Shown here piece after piece: positions 33,498-42,099 of a DNA stretch of 48,203 bases; the stretch's first letter is position 1; every line of letters begins with the position of its first letter. The stretch covers positions 1 through 48,203 of the forward strand of contig JAUYPV010000027.1 in assembly GCA_030697555.1 (NCBI GenBank), read 5' to 3'. This DNA comes from Hyphomonadaceae bacterium (GTDB lineage Bacteria > Pseudomonadota > Alphaproteobacteria > Caulobacterales > Hyphomonadaceae). The translations under genes were made by a program, and so were the position numbers. The notes below the pieces were generated by a model that was given only the letters and a program-made list of their open reading frames with translations, did not search any database and had not been told where the DNA came from.

Positions 33498-34591
33498 GCA
33501 AAGCGAAGTCCGCTAAAGCCGCCGTAAAATCGTCCGCGAAGAAGCGCGCATCGGGCTCGCCATCGGCTGCATCCACCGCGCAAGGCGTGCTGCCAGACCG
33601 CGAGCTGCGCCACTTCGTGAAGTCAGGTGCGATCTTCGCCGAGGGCGGGCTTCTCGCCGACCAGATCCAGCCCGCCAGCCTCGACCTCCGCCTCGGCAAG
33701 GTCGCCTTCCGCCTGCGCGCCAGCTTCCTGCCTGGTGCAAAGAACGTCGCCGACCGGCTGGATGATAGCCTCGTCATGCACACGCTCGATCTCACGCGTG
33801 GCGCCGTGCTCGAAACCGGCTGCGTCTATCTCGTGCCGTTGCAGGAACGCCTGAAACTGCCGAAAGACCTGTCCGCCGCCGCCAACCCAAAGAGCTCCAC
33901 CGGCCGCATCGACGTGTTCGTTCGCGCCGTCTCCGATCGCGCCCGGGCGTTCGACGGCATTCCCGCCGGCTATTCCGGCGAACTCTACGCCGAGATTTCC
34001 CCGCGCACCTTCTCCGTGCTCGCTCGCACCGGCGATCGGCTGCTCCAGCTCCGCATGCGCCGCGGCCCGCAGACGCCCGTCCGCGATCTAACCTTCAGCC
34101 TCGACCTCCATCCCACTTCCAGCGACATCGTCGGCTACCGCGCCAAGCGCCACAGCCGCGTCATCGATCTCGCCGGCATCGGCGCCCACACCGTCGACGA
34201 TTTCTGGGAGCCGGTCCGGGCAAGGGAAGGGCGCATCGTGCTCGACCCGGGCGAGTTCTATATCCTCGCTTCGAAAGAGAAGATCGTCATTCCGCTCGAC
34301 GAAGCCGCCGAGATGGCCCCCATCGCGCCCGAACTTGGCGAGTTCCGCGCCCACTATGCGGGCTTCTTCGATCCCGGCTTCGGCGTCACGCACACGCGTG
34401 GCAAGGCGGTCCTCGAAGTCCGCTCGCGCGACGTGCCCTTCATCCTCGAAGACGGCCAGCCGGTCGGCCGCCTCCTGTTCGAAAAACTCACCGGCCCGCC
34501 CGACGTGCCCTATGGCGCAGAAGGCTCGTTCTCGACCTACCACGGCCAGGGCCTCCGCCTGTCGAAGTACTTCGAGGCCTCGAGCGAGTAG
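33494..34591 (+). CDS. dcd: 2'-Deoxycytidine 5'-triphosphate deaminase, two-domain form
   Basis: The product is 365 aa, nearly twice the length of E. coli Dcd (about 190). It belongs to the longer bacterial family with two dUTPase-like domains. The N-terminus after a Lys/Ala-rich leader reads GVLPDRELRHFVKSGAIF and QIQPASLDLRLGKVAFRLRA. The second domain includes ISPRTFSVLARTGDRLLQLRM, GFFDPGFGVTHT and GQPVGRLLFEKLT. It makes dUTP from dCTP for dTTP synthesis. Translation is coupled to the GST gene by ATGA. Confidence 0.9.
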   Translation: MSKAKSAKAAVKSSAKKRASGSPSAASTAQGVLPDRELRHFVKSGAIFAEGGLLADQIQPASLDLRLGKVAFRLRASFLPGAKNVADRLDDSLVMHTLDLTRGAVLETGCVYLVPLQERLKLPKDLSAAANPKSSTGRIDVFVRAVSDRARAFDGIPAGYSGELYAEISPRTFSVLARTGDRLLQLRMRRGPQTPVRDLTFSLDLHPTSSDIVGYRAKRHSRVIDLAGIGAHTVDDFWEPVRAREGRIVLDPGEFYILASKEKIVIPLDEAAEMAPIAPELGEFRAHYAGFFDPGFGVTHTRGKAVLEVRSRDVPFILEDGQPVGRLLFEKLTGPPDVPYGAEGSFSTYHGQGLRLSKYFEASSE

Positions 34592-34613
34592 CCTGTCAAC
34601 TACACTTGACAGG
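34592..34613. promoter_or_regulatory. Palindromic operator, copy 1
   Basis: Perfect 8-bp arms CCTGTCAA and TTGACAGG flank CTACAC. It starts one base past the dcd stop. Its TTGACA could also be a -35 box. An identical pair of arms recurs 39 bp downstream. Confidence 0.75.
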
Positions 34614-34630
34614 CCCGCGGCCGCATCCTA

Positions 34631-34652
34631 CCTGTCAACTGTACTTGACAGG
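34631..34652. promoter_or_regulatory. Palindromic operator, copy 2
   Basis: The same 8-bp arms flank CTGTAC. Its right end merges into the AGGAGGGG ribosome-binding site of the membrane-protein gene, so a bound repressor would block initiation. The likely ligand is the Xre protein encoded two genes on, by analogy with autoregulated Xre operons. Confidence 0.75.
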
Positions 34653-34660
34653 AGGGGTCG

Positions 34661-35083
34661 ATGTCCGGCGTCACGTTCAAGCAGGCCAACCGGCGTTATC
34701 GCCGTGCGTTTATTCCGGCGATGATCGCCTACGCGATCATCTGCTTGGGCGGAGCGTTCCTGTTCAAGTCGCTGGACGACCCGCCGGTCTGGGCTTCGGC
34801 CCTCATCGCCGTCCTCACCGCGGCGCCGATGGGCGTCGTCTTCTGGCTAATGTGGCGTCTCATGCGAGAGACCGATGAGTTCAGCCGGCTGCAGCAGGCC
34901 ATGGCAATGGCCGGTGGCGGGATGATCACCGCCTTCGCCTGTACGGTGTGGGGCTTCCTGGAACTCTACGATGTGGCGCCGAGCATGTGGGCGTTCCTCG
35001 TGGGGCCCATGTTCCTTCTCAACTATGGTCTGATCCATCGCTTCGCCTTCCAGGGTCCCTGCGAACCGGGCTTCGGGAAATGA
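34661..35083 (+). CDS. Small membrane protein paired with an Xre regulator
   Basis: The product is 140 aa with four predicted membrane helices (for example FIPAMIAYAIICLGGAFLF, WASALIAVLTAAPMGVVFWL and MWAFLVGPMFLLNYGLI). No domain of known function is recognised. AGGAGGGG precedes the ATG and overlaps operator copy 2. The TGA overlaps the ATG of the Xre gene in ATGA. Membrane-protein/Xre pairs of this form occur in many bacteria and are usually of unknown purpose. Confidence 0.85.
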   Translation: MSGVTFKQANRRYRRAFIPAMIAYAIICLGGAFLFKSLDDPPVWASALIAVLTAAPMGVVFWLMWRLMRETDEFSRLQQAMAMAGGGMITAFACTVWGFLELYDVAPSMWAFLVGPMFLLNYGLIHRFAFQGPCEPGFGK

Positions 35084-35298
35084 AGAACCGGCTGCGCGAG
35101 CTGCGCACCAAGCAGAGCTGGAGTCAGGGCGATCTCGCCGACGCGCTCGGCGTATCGCGCCAGTCGATCAACGCGCTGGAGACCGGAAAATTCGATCCGT
35201 CTCTGCCGCTGGCTTTTCGCATCGCGCGGCTGTTCGGCAAGCGCATTGAGGATGTGTTCGACGACGAACTGGGTCACGCAAGGAAGGCGGCCGAGTAA
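35080..35298 (+). CDS. Xre-family transcriptional regulator
   Basis: The product is 72 aa. It is almost entirely an HTH domain: LRELRTKQSWSQGDLADALG, VSRQSINALETGKFDPSLPL, AFRIARLFGKRIEDVF. This compact type (about 70 aa, YgzD/YozG-like) is a typical partner of small membrane proteins. It probably represses its own operon through the two CCTGTCAA palindromes upstream. Its stop is directly adjacent, with no gap, to the convergent eda stop. Confidence 0.93.
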   Translation: MKNRLRELRTKQSWSQGDLADALGVSRQSINALETGKFDPSLPLAFRIARLFGKRIEDVFDDELGHARKAAE

Positions 35299-35922
35299 CT
35301 ATCCGCGCTTCAGCCCGGCCGCTTCCTTCGCCAGCCTAGCGATCTCTTCCCACATCTTCGCATCGATCAGCTTGGTGGGCGCAACCCATCCGCCGCCGAC
35401 GCAGCCGACGTTCGACCGCGTGAGATAATCGCGGGCAAGGTCGAGCGAAATCCCGCCTGTCGGACAGAACTTCACCCTGCCGAACGGTCCCTTGAACGCA
35501 TCGATCATGGCTCGGCCGCCAGCCTGCTCTGCCGGGAAGAACTTGAAACGGTCAAGGCCGAGGTCGAGCCCCGCCATCAGCTCTGTCGCCGTGGCGATGC
35601 CGGGCAGGATCGGCAGGTTGGCTTCGCGCGACGCAGCCACGGCGGAAGCAGAAAGTCCCGGCGTGACGATGAACTGCGCGCCCGCTTCCCGCGCCAGCAT
35701 CACATCATTCGAAGTCAGCACCGTGCCGGCGCCTACGATTGCGCCCGACGTCTTGCTCATCACCTTCATGCAGGCAAGCGCCTGTTCGGTCCGCAGCGTC
35801 ACTTCCAGCACGCGCAGCCCCGCGCTCACCAGCGCATGAGCTAACGGTGCAGCGTCCTCCACACGTTCCACCGTTATCACTGGGATCACGGGCTGAATCG
35901 CCATCAGTTCGTCGACTGTCAT
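35299..35922 (-). CDS. eda: 2-Keto-3-deoxy-6-phosphogluconate aldolase
   Basis: The product is 207 aa. It splits KDPG into pyruvate and glyceraldehyde-3-phosphate, the last step of the Entner-Doudoroff pathway. The Schiff-base lysine is in RFKFFPAEQAGG, with EVTLRT, VGAGTVL and FCPTGGIS also seen. The start at 35922 follows the edd stop by 2 bp, so edd and eda are translated together. Confidence 0.97.
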   Translation of the reverse strand: MTVDELMAIQPVIPVITVERVEDAAPLAHALVSAGLRVLEVTLRTEQALACMKVMSKTSGAIVGAGTVLTSNDVMLAREAGAQFIVTPGLSASAVAASREANLPILPGIATATELMAGLDLGLDRFKFFPAEQAGGRAMIDAFKGPFGRVKFCPTGGISLDLARDYLTRSNVGCVGGGWVAPTKLIDAKMWEEIARLAKEAAGLKRG

Positions 35923-35924
35923 GC

Positions 35925-37748
35925 TCAAGCGCCTGCTCCCGTGAATGCCGAGAATATGCCGCCGCCGCGCTCGGGGTCGATCGCCAGGGCGCGGAACGGC
36001 GCGAACAGTTCGCGGCCCCAGCCGGCTTCGGCCGCAGGCTGCGGGGCAGGGCGGCGCTGCGCGAGTTCTGCGGGCGCTACCATCAGCTCGAGCGTTCCCG
36101 CCTCGGCATCCAGCACGATGCGGTCGCCATCCATGACGCGCGACAGCGGCGATTCCTGGTCCGCCCCGGGGCACACGTGAATCGCCGCCGGCACCGCGCC
36201 CGATGCGCCCGACATGCGGCCGTCGGTCACCAGCGCCACCCGGAAGCCTTTGTTCTGCAGCCCGGTCAGCGCCGGCGTCAGCGAATGCAGCTCCGGCATT
36301 CCGTTGGCGCGGGGCCCCTGGAAGCGGACGACCACGATGGTGTCGCGATCCAGCTTGCCTGCCTTGAACGCAGCGGTGAAGGACGCCTGGTTGTCGAACA
36401 CCGCGGCGGGCGCATCGATGCGGCGGCGATCCGGTGGCACAGAGGAAATCTTGATGACGCCCCGGCCGAGCGATCCTCTCAGCAGGCGTATGCCGCCCTC
36501 GACCTCGAAAGGCTCGGACACCGGCCGCAGGATCGACTTGTCGAGAGATTTTTCCGCGCACGGCCGCCACGCCAGCGTCTCGCCGTCGAGCCATGGCTCC
36601 ATTGTGTAGTCGGCCATGCCGGCGCCGGCATTGGTCAGCACGTCACCATGCAGCAGCCCGGCCTGCAGCAGCTCGCGCGTCAGGAACGCCATGCCGCCAG
36701 CCGCGTGGAACATGTTCACGTCTGCCGAGCCGTTGGGATAGACGCGCGTCAGCAGCGGCGTAACCCCCGAGATTTCGGAAAAATCGTCCCAGTCGATAAC
36801 GATGCCTGCCGCCGCCGCCATGGCCGGAATGTGCAGTGCATGGTTGGTCGAGCCGCCGGTCGCCATCAGGCCGACCAGTGCATTCACGAACGCGCGCTCG
36901 TCGACGATGTGCGCGAACGGCCGGTCGCCCGACTTCGCCAGTTCGATGCAGCGCACCGCCGCAGCGCGCACCAGCGCCTCGCGCAGAGGTGTCCCCGGGT
37001 TGACGAAGGCCGTGCCGGGCAGGTGAACGCCCATCAGCTCCATCATCATCTGGTTGGAGTTGGCCGTGCCGTAAAAGGTGCAGGTGCCAGCCGTGTGATA
37101 GCTCGCCGCTTCCGCTTCCAGCAGTTGCTCGCGCGTCACCTGGCCCAGCGCGAACAGTTCGCGTACCTTGGCCTTCTCCTTGTTGTTGATGCCCGACGGC
37201 ATCGGTCCGGCAGGCGAGAAAAGGATCGGCAGGTGGCCGAAGCTCAGCGCGCCGATCATCAGCCCCGGCACGATCTTGTCGCACGTGCCGAGCATCAGCG
37301 CCGCGTCGAACGCATCATGCGTCAGCGCCACAGCTGTCGAGAGCGCAATCACATCGCGCGAGAACAGCGACAGCTCCATGCCCGGACGGCCCTGGGTCAC
37401 GCCATCGCACATCGCCGGCGTGCCGCCCGCGACCTGCGCAGCGCCGCCCGCCTTGCGCGCGGCGTCCTTGATGATTGCCGGATAGTGCTCGAACGGCTGG
37501 TGCGCGCTCAGCATGTCGTTGAACGACGTGACGATGCCGATGTTCGGCGCGCGCCCCCTTATTGTTAGCTTGTCGCCCAGCGGTGAAGCCGCAAAGGCAT
37601 GCGCCAGGTTTCCGCAGGAAAGGTGAGAGCGTCCCGGTCCCGCCTTGCGAGCCTCTTCGATACGCGCGAGATACGCCGCTCGTGTGGGCCGGCTACGCTC
37701 GACAATTCGCCGCGTAACCTCGGCGATCTTCGGATGAAGTGCGGGCAT
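35925..37748 (-). CDS. edd: 6-Phosphogluconate dehydratase
   Basis: The product is 607 aa. It dehydrates 6-phosphogluconate to KDPG. It belongs to the IlvD/Edd family, and the iron-sulfur cysteines are visible in [20 protein letters not shown] and [24 protein letters not shown] and [11 protein letters not shown] are family motifs. It forms a tight pair with eda. A 73-bp gap separates it from the upstream alpha/beta-hydrolase. Confidence 0.98.
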   Translation of the reverse strand: MPALHPKIAEVTRRIVERSRPTRAAYLARIEEARKAGPGRSHLSCGNLAHAFAASPLGDKLTIRGRAPNIGIVTSFNDMLSAHQPFEHYPAIIKDAARKAGGAAQVAGGTPAMCDGVTQGRPGMELSLFSRDVIALSTAVALTHDAFDAALMLGTCDKIVPGLMIGALSFGHLPILFSPAGPMPSGINNKEKAKVRELFALGQVTREQLLEAEAASYHTAGTCTFYGTANSNQMMMELMGVHLPGTAFVNPGTPLREALVRAAAVRCIELAKSGDRPFAHIVDERAFVNALVGLMATGGSTNHALHIPAMAAAAGIVIDWDDFSEISGVTPLLTRVYPNGSADVNMFHAAGGMAFLTRELLQAGLLHGDVLTNAGAGMADYTMEPWLDGETLAWRPCAEKSLDKSILRPVSEPFEVEGGIRLLRGSLGRGVIKISSVPPDRRRIDAPAAVFDNQASFTAAFKAGKLDRDTIVVVRFQGPRANGMPELHSLTPALTGLQNKGFRVALVTDGRMSGASGAVPAAIHVCPGADQESPLSRVMDGDRIVLDAEAGTLELMVAPAELAQRRPAPQPAAEAGWGRELFAPFRALAIDPERGGGIFSAFTGAGA

Positions 37749-37821
37749 GGCGAGCCTATCCCTCTGACTTCGGTCAATGCGGCATAGGCCGCTGCCCCCG
37801 GCAGATCAACGCCTGAGTAGG

Positions 37822-38901
37822 TCAGGAGCTGGCCGATTTCCCAAGCCAGTCAAGAATCGCCCCATTCGAGTCCGTCGGATAGGTGTGGCTGAGGTCGGCG
37901 ATCTCCCGATACGTCACCGCGGCGCCAGCCGACGAAAGATACCGCTCCGCCTCGCTCGCCATGTTGACCGGAAACATCCAGTCCTTCAGCCCGTGCACGA
38001 TGTATATCGGTAGGTTGCGCAGCCGATTCGCATCAGCGGCTTGCACGAGCATGGGATGAAACGCCGCCGCTATTGGCGCGAGGTGCGTGAAGGGCGAGGA
38101 TGACTCAAGGCCCGACACGTAGGTGAAGGTGCCTCCGTCGCTCATTCCGGTGAGGAGCATCCGGCCGGCGTCGACATTCCATCGTTCCCGCACGAAGGTC
38201 AGGAGGCGCGCGAGGTGCGGTGTATCCCAATCCTCGCCCTGAATCGCCCATGTGTCTCCGAGCGAGGTCGGCGCCACTAGTATCGCCCCGCGGCTGCGTG
38301 CTTCGCGCACCCAGCTCCACAGGAAGCTGCGGCCGCGACCGCTGCCGCCATGCAGGGCCATCACCAGCGGGTGCGCGATGTCTGCCGAATATGTCTCCGG
38401 CACATAGACCCAGACCGTCTCGCGCGCGTTCGGATCGTCGCCGAAGCGGATAACTCCGGTCTCGCCCGTGGGTGGGAGAAGAAAGCGCTTCTGGAAGTCT
38501 TCATCCTTGCGCAACTCGGGCTCAAGGAAGAACCGGTTCACCGGCGGCAGGATGCCGGTGAGGGGATAGAGCGCCTCCAGCGCCCGCGGCGCATGACGCA
38601 TGGCGCGGAACAGCTCCCGCACGCCGCCCGGGTCAGTCGCGGAGGCGCGCAGGCCATCGAAAGCGGCAAGTGTTTCATCGCTTGCCGTGTCGAGTTGCGC
38701 GCCAAGAGCGGAGAAGTTTTCTGGCCATGGCAGCGCTGGCGTTCGGGCAGCGCGCAGGTCCTTGTCCGGAGAGCCGACCTGCTCAAGCAGGTCCGCCAGG
38801 TCCGGCGGGTTCAGATAACGGCCGATCAGGCGTAACGTCTCGAGCGATCGTAGCAGCGGCGTGAGCTGACCCTCGATTCTTTCGATTGGAGGAACGCTCA
38901 T
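37822..38901 (-). CDS. Alpha/beta-hydrolase (carboxylesterase / PHB-depolymerase-like)
   Basis: The product is 359 aa. An N-terminal helical region of about 150 residues precedes an alpha/beta-hydrolase domain: VYVPETYS, MALHGGSGRGRSF for the oxyanion, GMSDGGTF as the nucleophile elbow, VHGLKDWMFPV for the acid and LSHTYPTDSN for the histidine. It sits between pgl and edd in an otherwise pure Entner-Doudoroff cluster, 15 bp after pgl. The substrate is not known; a role on sugar esters or lactones is only a guess from context. No signal peptide is visible. Confidence 0.85.
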   Translation of the reverse strand: MSVPPIERIEGQLTPLLRSLETLRLIGRYLNPPDLADLLEQVGSPDKDLRAARTPALPWPENFSALGAQLDTASDETLAAFDGLRASATDPGGVRELFRAMRHAPRALEALYPLTGILPPVNRFFLEPELRKDEDFQKRFLLPPTGETGVIRFGDDPNARETVWVYVPETYSADIAHPLVMALHGGSGRGRSFLWSWVREARSRGAILVAPTSLGDTWAIQGEDWDTPHLARLLTFVRERWNVDAGRMLLTGMSDGGTFTYVSGLESSSPFTHLAPIAAAFHPMLVQAADANRLRNLPIYIVHGLKDWMFPVNMASEAERYLSSAGAAVTYREIADLSHTYPTDSNGAILDWLGKSASS

Positions 38902-38916
38902 CGATTGCCCGCGGGA

Positions 38917-39612
38917 TCAGGGCGCCCAGAAGGCGTGAACCGGCGTCTTCTTCTGGGCGAGAAGGTCGCGGACCGGTGAAGTCCCCCGGCCCTCCTTCGC
39001 TTCGTTGTATATGTTGAGTTTGTCCTGTCCCATGATCAGGAGGATGATCCGCCGCGAGGACAGGATTCCCGTGACTGTCAGCGTCATGCGCTCGGAGCTG
39101 CCCGCCGCGCCTTCGTGATGGATGCCCGCGACCTTCTTGGTGTTCGCCGGATCGACCGCGGCGTCATAGCCTTCAGCGCCTGGGATCAGTGACGCGATGT
39201 GCCCATCCGGTCCCATGCCCAGCAGGCAGATGTCGAACGGCATGATCGGAGAAATGCGCTTTTCCGCGATCGCAGCTCCGCCGGTCGCCTTGGCGTGGTT
39301 GGTCTTGAAGCCGTAGAACGTCGCCGAATGCGCGCGGCGCTTCAGCAGCAGGTCGCGGATCAGCCACTCATTGCTGGCGGGATCTTCCGGCGACACCCAG
39401 CGCTCGTCTGTCAGCGTGACGGAGACCTTCTCCCACTTGAGCGGAAGGTTCGACAGCGCCTCATAGAGCGGGCCCGGCGTGGTGCCGCCGGCGAGCGCCA
39501 GGCTTGCCTTGCGCCGTTTGGCGACGATGTCCGCCAGCCGCTCGCTGAAATCGTGGGTAAGGCCGACGAACAGCTTCTTGCGGTCCGGGAAGAAGGATTC
39601 CTCATGGTTCAT
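38917..39612 (-). CDS. pgl: 6-Phosphogluconolactonase
   Basis: The product is 231 aa. It hydrolyses 6-phosphogluconolactone made by Zwf. ALAGGTTPGPLYEAL, TLTDERWV, the SNEWLIRDLL block and LLGMGPDGHIASLIPG (catalytic His) identify the DevB/SOL type. It lies 24 bp downstream of zwf. Confidence 0.96.
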   Translation of the reverse strand: MNHEESFFPDRKKLFVGLTHDFSERLADIVAKRRKASLALAGGTTPGPLYEALSNLPLKWEKVSVTLTDERWVSPEDPASNEWLIRDLLLKRRAHSATFYGFKTNHAKATGGAAIAEKRISPIMPFDICLLGMGPDGHIASLIPGAEGYDAAVDPANTKKVAGIHHEGAAGSSERMTLTVTGILSSRRIILLIMGQDKLNIYNEAKEGRGTSPVRDLLAQKKTPVHAFWAP

Positions 39613-39636
39613 TTATGGGGGCTCATGCGCAGGGGC

Positions 39637-41085
39637 TCATTCGTACCAGCTATGTCCGTTGCGTTCGGTGAGGGCGAAGGCGCCAGCCGGGCCCCAGCTT
39701 CCGGCCTGATAGGGGGCAGGCTTCATTCCGGTGCGCGACCAGCCTTCGATAATGCGGTCGACCCACAGCCAGGCGGCCTCGGCCTCGTCGCGGCGCACGA
39801 ACAGCGTGGAATTGTCCGAGATCGCCTCGAGCAGCAGGCGCTCGTAGGCGATGCGCCGCCGCTTCTCGCCCTTGAAGGCGTCGAGCAGGGACAGGTTGAG
39901 CGACAGCGGCTGCAGTTCGTATCCACCCTGCGTCAGCGTCGGCGTCTTGTTCATGATGGTAAGCGCGATCGATTCTTCCGGCTGCAGCGTGATGGTCAGC
40001 CTATTCGCCAACAGAGCCGATCCGTTGAAGATCGAGTGCGGCACGTTCTTGAACTGGATCGTGATCTGCGAGAACCGGCTCGGCAGCCGTTTCCCGGTGC
40101 GCAGGTAGAACGGCACACCCGCCCAGCGCCAGTTGTCCAGATGCGCGCAGATGGCGACGAAGGTTTCGGTGTCGGAGGCCTTGCCGCCTTCCTCTTCCGC
40201 ATAGCCCGGCACGCTTTTCCCATCGGTGACGCCGCGCGTGTACTGGCCGCGCACCGTCTTCTGCGCCAGCTCCGCATCGTGGATCGGCCGCAGCGAGCGC
40301 AGCACTTTCACCTTCTCGCTGCGCACGGATTCCGCGCGCATGTTCGAAGGCGGCTCCATGGCGATGAGGCAGAGTAGCTGGAGCAGATGGTTCTGCACCA
40401 TGTCCCGTGTCGCGCCGTATTCGTCGTAATAGGCAAACCGTCCCTCGACGCCGAGCGTCTCGGCAACCGTGATCTGCACGTGGTCGATGTTGTGGCGGTT
40501 CCACAAAGGCTCGAACAGCGCATTGCCGAAGCGCAGCGCGATCAGGTTCTGCACCGTCTCCTTGCCGAGATAGTGGTCGATCCGGAACGTGCGCGGTTCG
40601 CTGAAATGCTCGGCGATGGCGGTGTTGATCGCCTCGCAAGTCGCCCGGCTCTTGCCGATCGGCTTTTCCACGATGATGCGGTTGGGCTCGACCGTCAGGC
40701 CCTGCGAGGCAAGGCCCCGCACGATCGGGATGTAGAGGGCAGGCGAGGTCGAAAGATAGAAAAGGGCCCCGCCGGCCCCGCTCAGTTTCTCCCGGAGCGC
40801 GATATAACTGGCCCCGTCCGACGCGTCGCCGCCGGCATAGACCAGTCGCTTCGAGAAACCTTCCCAGGCTTCCTTGGAGAAGAAAGACCCCGCCCGGGCC
40901 CGCACCGATTCTTCGACTTCGGCCCGGAACTGCTGGTCGGTCAGCTTCGACCTGGCCGCGCCGATGATCTTGAGATCCCAGGGAAGAAGCCCGTCCGCAT
41001 CAAGGAAATACAGCGATGGAAACAGCATCCGGCGGGCGAGATCGCCCGTCGCCCCAAAGATTACAAAAGCCCCCGGCACAGCCAT
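39637..41085 (-). CDS. zwf: Glucose-6-phosphate 1-dehydrogenase
   Basis: The product is 482 aa. It oxidises glucose-6-phosphate to 6-phosphogluconolactone and yields NADPH. The nucleotide-binding loop FGATGDLARRMLFPSLY is at the N-terminus, and the active-site block is FRIDHYLGKETVQNLIALRF. RFPYYDEYGAT-like (here RFAYYDEYGATRDMVQNH) and YLRTGKRLPSRFSQI are also typical. It heads the reverse-strand zwf-pgl-hydrolase-edd-eda cluster. The promoter should lie in 41086-41281, but I see no clear boxes. Confidence 0.98.
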   Translation of the reverse strand: MAVPGAFVIFGATGDLARRMLFPSLYFLDADGLLPWDLKIIGAARSKLTDQQFRAEVEESVRARAGSFFSKEAWEGFSKRLVYAGGDASDGASYIALREKLSGAGGALFYLSTSPALYIPIVRGLASQGLTVEPNRIIVEKPIGKSRATCEAINTAIAEHFSEPRTFRIDHYLGKETVQNLIALRFGNALFEPLWNRHNIDHVQITVAETLGVEGRFAYYDEYGATRDMVQNHLLQLLCLIAMEPPSNMRAESVRSEKVKVLRSLRPIHDAELAQKTVRGQYTRGVTDGKSVPGYAEEEGGKASDTETFVAICAHLDNWRWAGVPFYLRTGKRLPSRFSQITIQFKNVPHSIFNGSALLANRLTITLQPEESIALTIMNKTPTLTQGGYELQPLSLNLSLLDAFKGEKRRRIAYERLLLEAISDNSTLFVRRDEAEAAWLWVDRIIEGWSRTGMKPAPYQAGSWGPAGAFALTERNGHSWYE

Positions 41086-41281
41086 TTCCGAACCTCAGGA
41101 CGCCGTTGCACATGCGGTCAAGAAGAAACGCGTGCGCACACACATCAACACACCCTTCTGACGAGATAGGATTGCATTAGCTCGCCCAAATGGCGCTCTA
41201 ACGCCTTGCACCTTAGACGCAATCAGGCTTATTTCCATTGCGTCGTTGGGTTGGGAACAGCGATAAAACCCTAGTCGGGTA

Positions 41282-41355
41282 GCGGGTGTAGCTCAATGGC
41301 AGAGCAGAAGCTTCCCAAGCTTACGACGAGGGTTCGATTCCCTTCACCCGCTCCA
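41282..41355 (+). tRNA. tRNA-Gly(CCC)
   Basis: A complete cloverleaf is present: a perfect 7-bp acceptor GCGGGTG / CACCCGC, D-arm GCTC / GAGC, anticodon loop TTCCCAA with anticodon CCC, T-arm GAGGG / CCCTT with loop TTCGATT, discriminator T (usual for bacterial tRNA-Gly) and an encoded CCA. The lowest anticodon-stem pair is a G-A mismatch. Confidence 0.96.
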
Positions 41356-41682
41356 GGCTCTCCAAGTAATTCAACTCGCGGATATTTTATAGTTTCCACA
41401 AGTTCGGCTCTCCAAGCTGTGGAATGCAGTGATGGACCACTAAGCGCCAAGAACAGGCGAGGTCCGATCAGCCAGCTTTGTCAACGGACGACTTTCACGT
41501 ACCCGATCGCCGGAACTCTTGGTAGTCGAGGTACATATTGTTCTTGATGAGCGACAATCTCGATAGCCTGATTACTTTGTAGTTGCTAATGGCTAGGATT
41601 ATACTTTGCGGCGCCGTACGGGGAAATGTGGGTTGGCGGCCTTCCCCGCGACGATGAATGACCTGAGGGAATCAAAAACACG
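41356..41682. other. Gene-free, AT-richer stretch after tRNA-Gly
   Basis: No credible gene is seen in 327 bp. GGCTCTCCAAG is repeated at 41356-41366 and 41406-41416. Base composition is visibly less GC-rich than the neighbours, which could reflect a decayed insertion at the tRNA 3' end. No integrase or second tRNA end is present. The right part should hold the MarR promoter. Confidence 0.5.
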
Positions 41683-42090
41683 ATGGACGCCAGTGTAGTT
41701 GCACGTCTGCTGGAGCAGACCGCGCGCGCGGTTTATGAAGCCCGGGGCCCAAAAGCCATTCACGCCGGCCAATGGGCGGTGTTGCGCTATCTTGCGCGCG
41801 CCGGTCGCCAGGCCCGCACAGTAGGCGGCGTCGCCACCTATCTGGGCGTCACGCACGCGCCGGCCTCGCGAGCAGTCGCCGCGCTGGCCCGCAAGGATTT
41901 CGTCACCGTCAAAGCCGATTCGGAAGACCGCCGCGTCCGCCGCATCGACCTCACGGCCGCCGGCAAGGCGCTGCTCGAGCACGATCCCGTTCATCGTCTC
42001 ACCGCGGCGATCGAAGCGCTCAGCAACGACAAGCAGCGCGAATTCGCCAATACGCTTGAGACGCTCTACGGACGGCTCGCGAAGGCGTAA
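41683..42090 (+). CDS. MarR-family transcriptional regulator
   Basis: The product is 135 aa. The winged-helix core is visible: HAGQWAVLRYLARAG, TVGGVATYLGVTHAPASRAVAAL as the recognition region, and KADSEDRRVRRIDLTAAGKALLE as the wing with the DxRxxRxxLT signature. MarR proteins are usually dimeric repressors relieved by phenolic or oxidant ligands. The fRMsr gene follows after 9 bp, so it may sense oxidative stress and control that gene, which is an inference. Confidence 0.92.
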   Translation: MDASVVARLLEQTARAVYEARGPKAIHAGQWAVLRYLARAGRQARTVGGVATYLGVTHAPASRAVAALARKDFVTVKADSEDRRVRRIDLTAAGKALLEHDPVHRLTAAIEALSNDKQREFANTLETLYGRLAKA

Positions 42091-42099
42091 GATATCTCC

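Noticed and set aside
35739-37568. 609-codon open frame opposite edd
   Set aside because: Antisense shadow with His/Arg-rich low-complexity translation; edd is clearly coding.
41296-41547. Forward open frame starting inside tRNA-Gly
   Set aside because: Typical false frame from reading through a tRNA.
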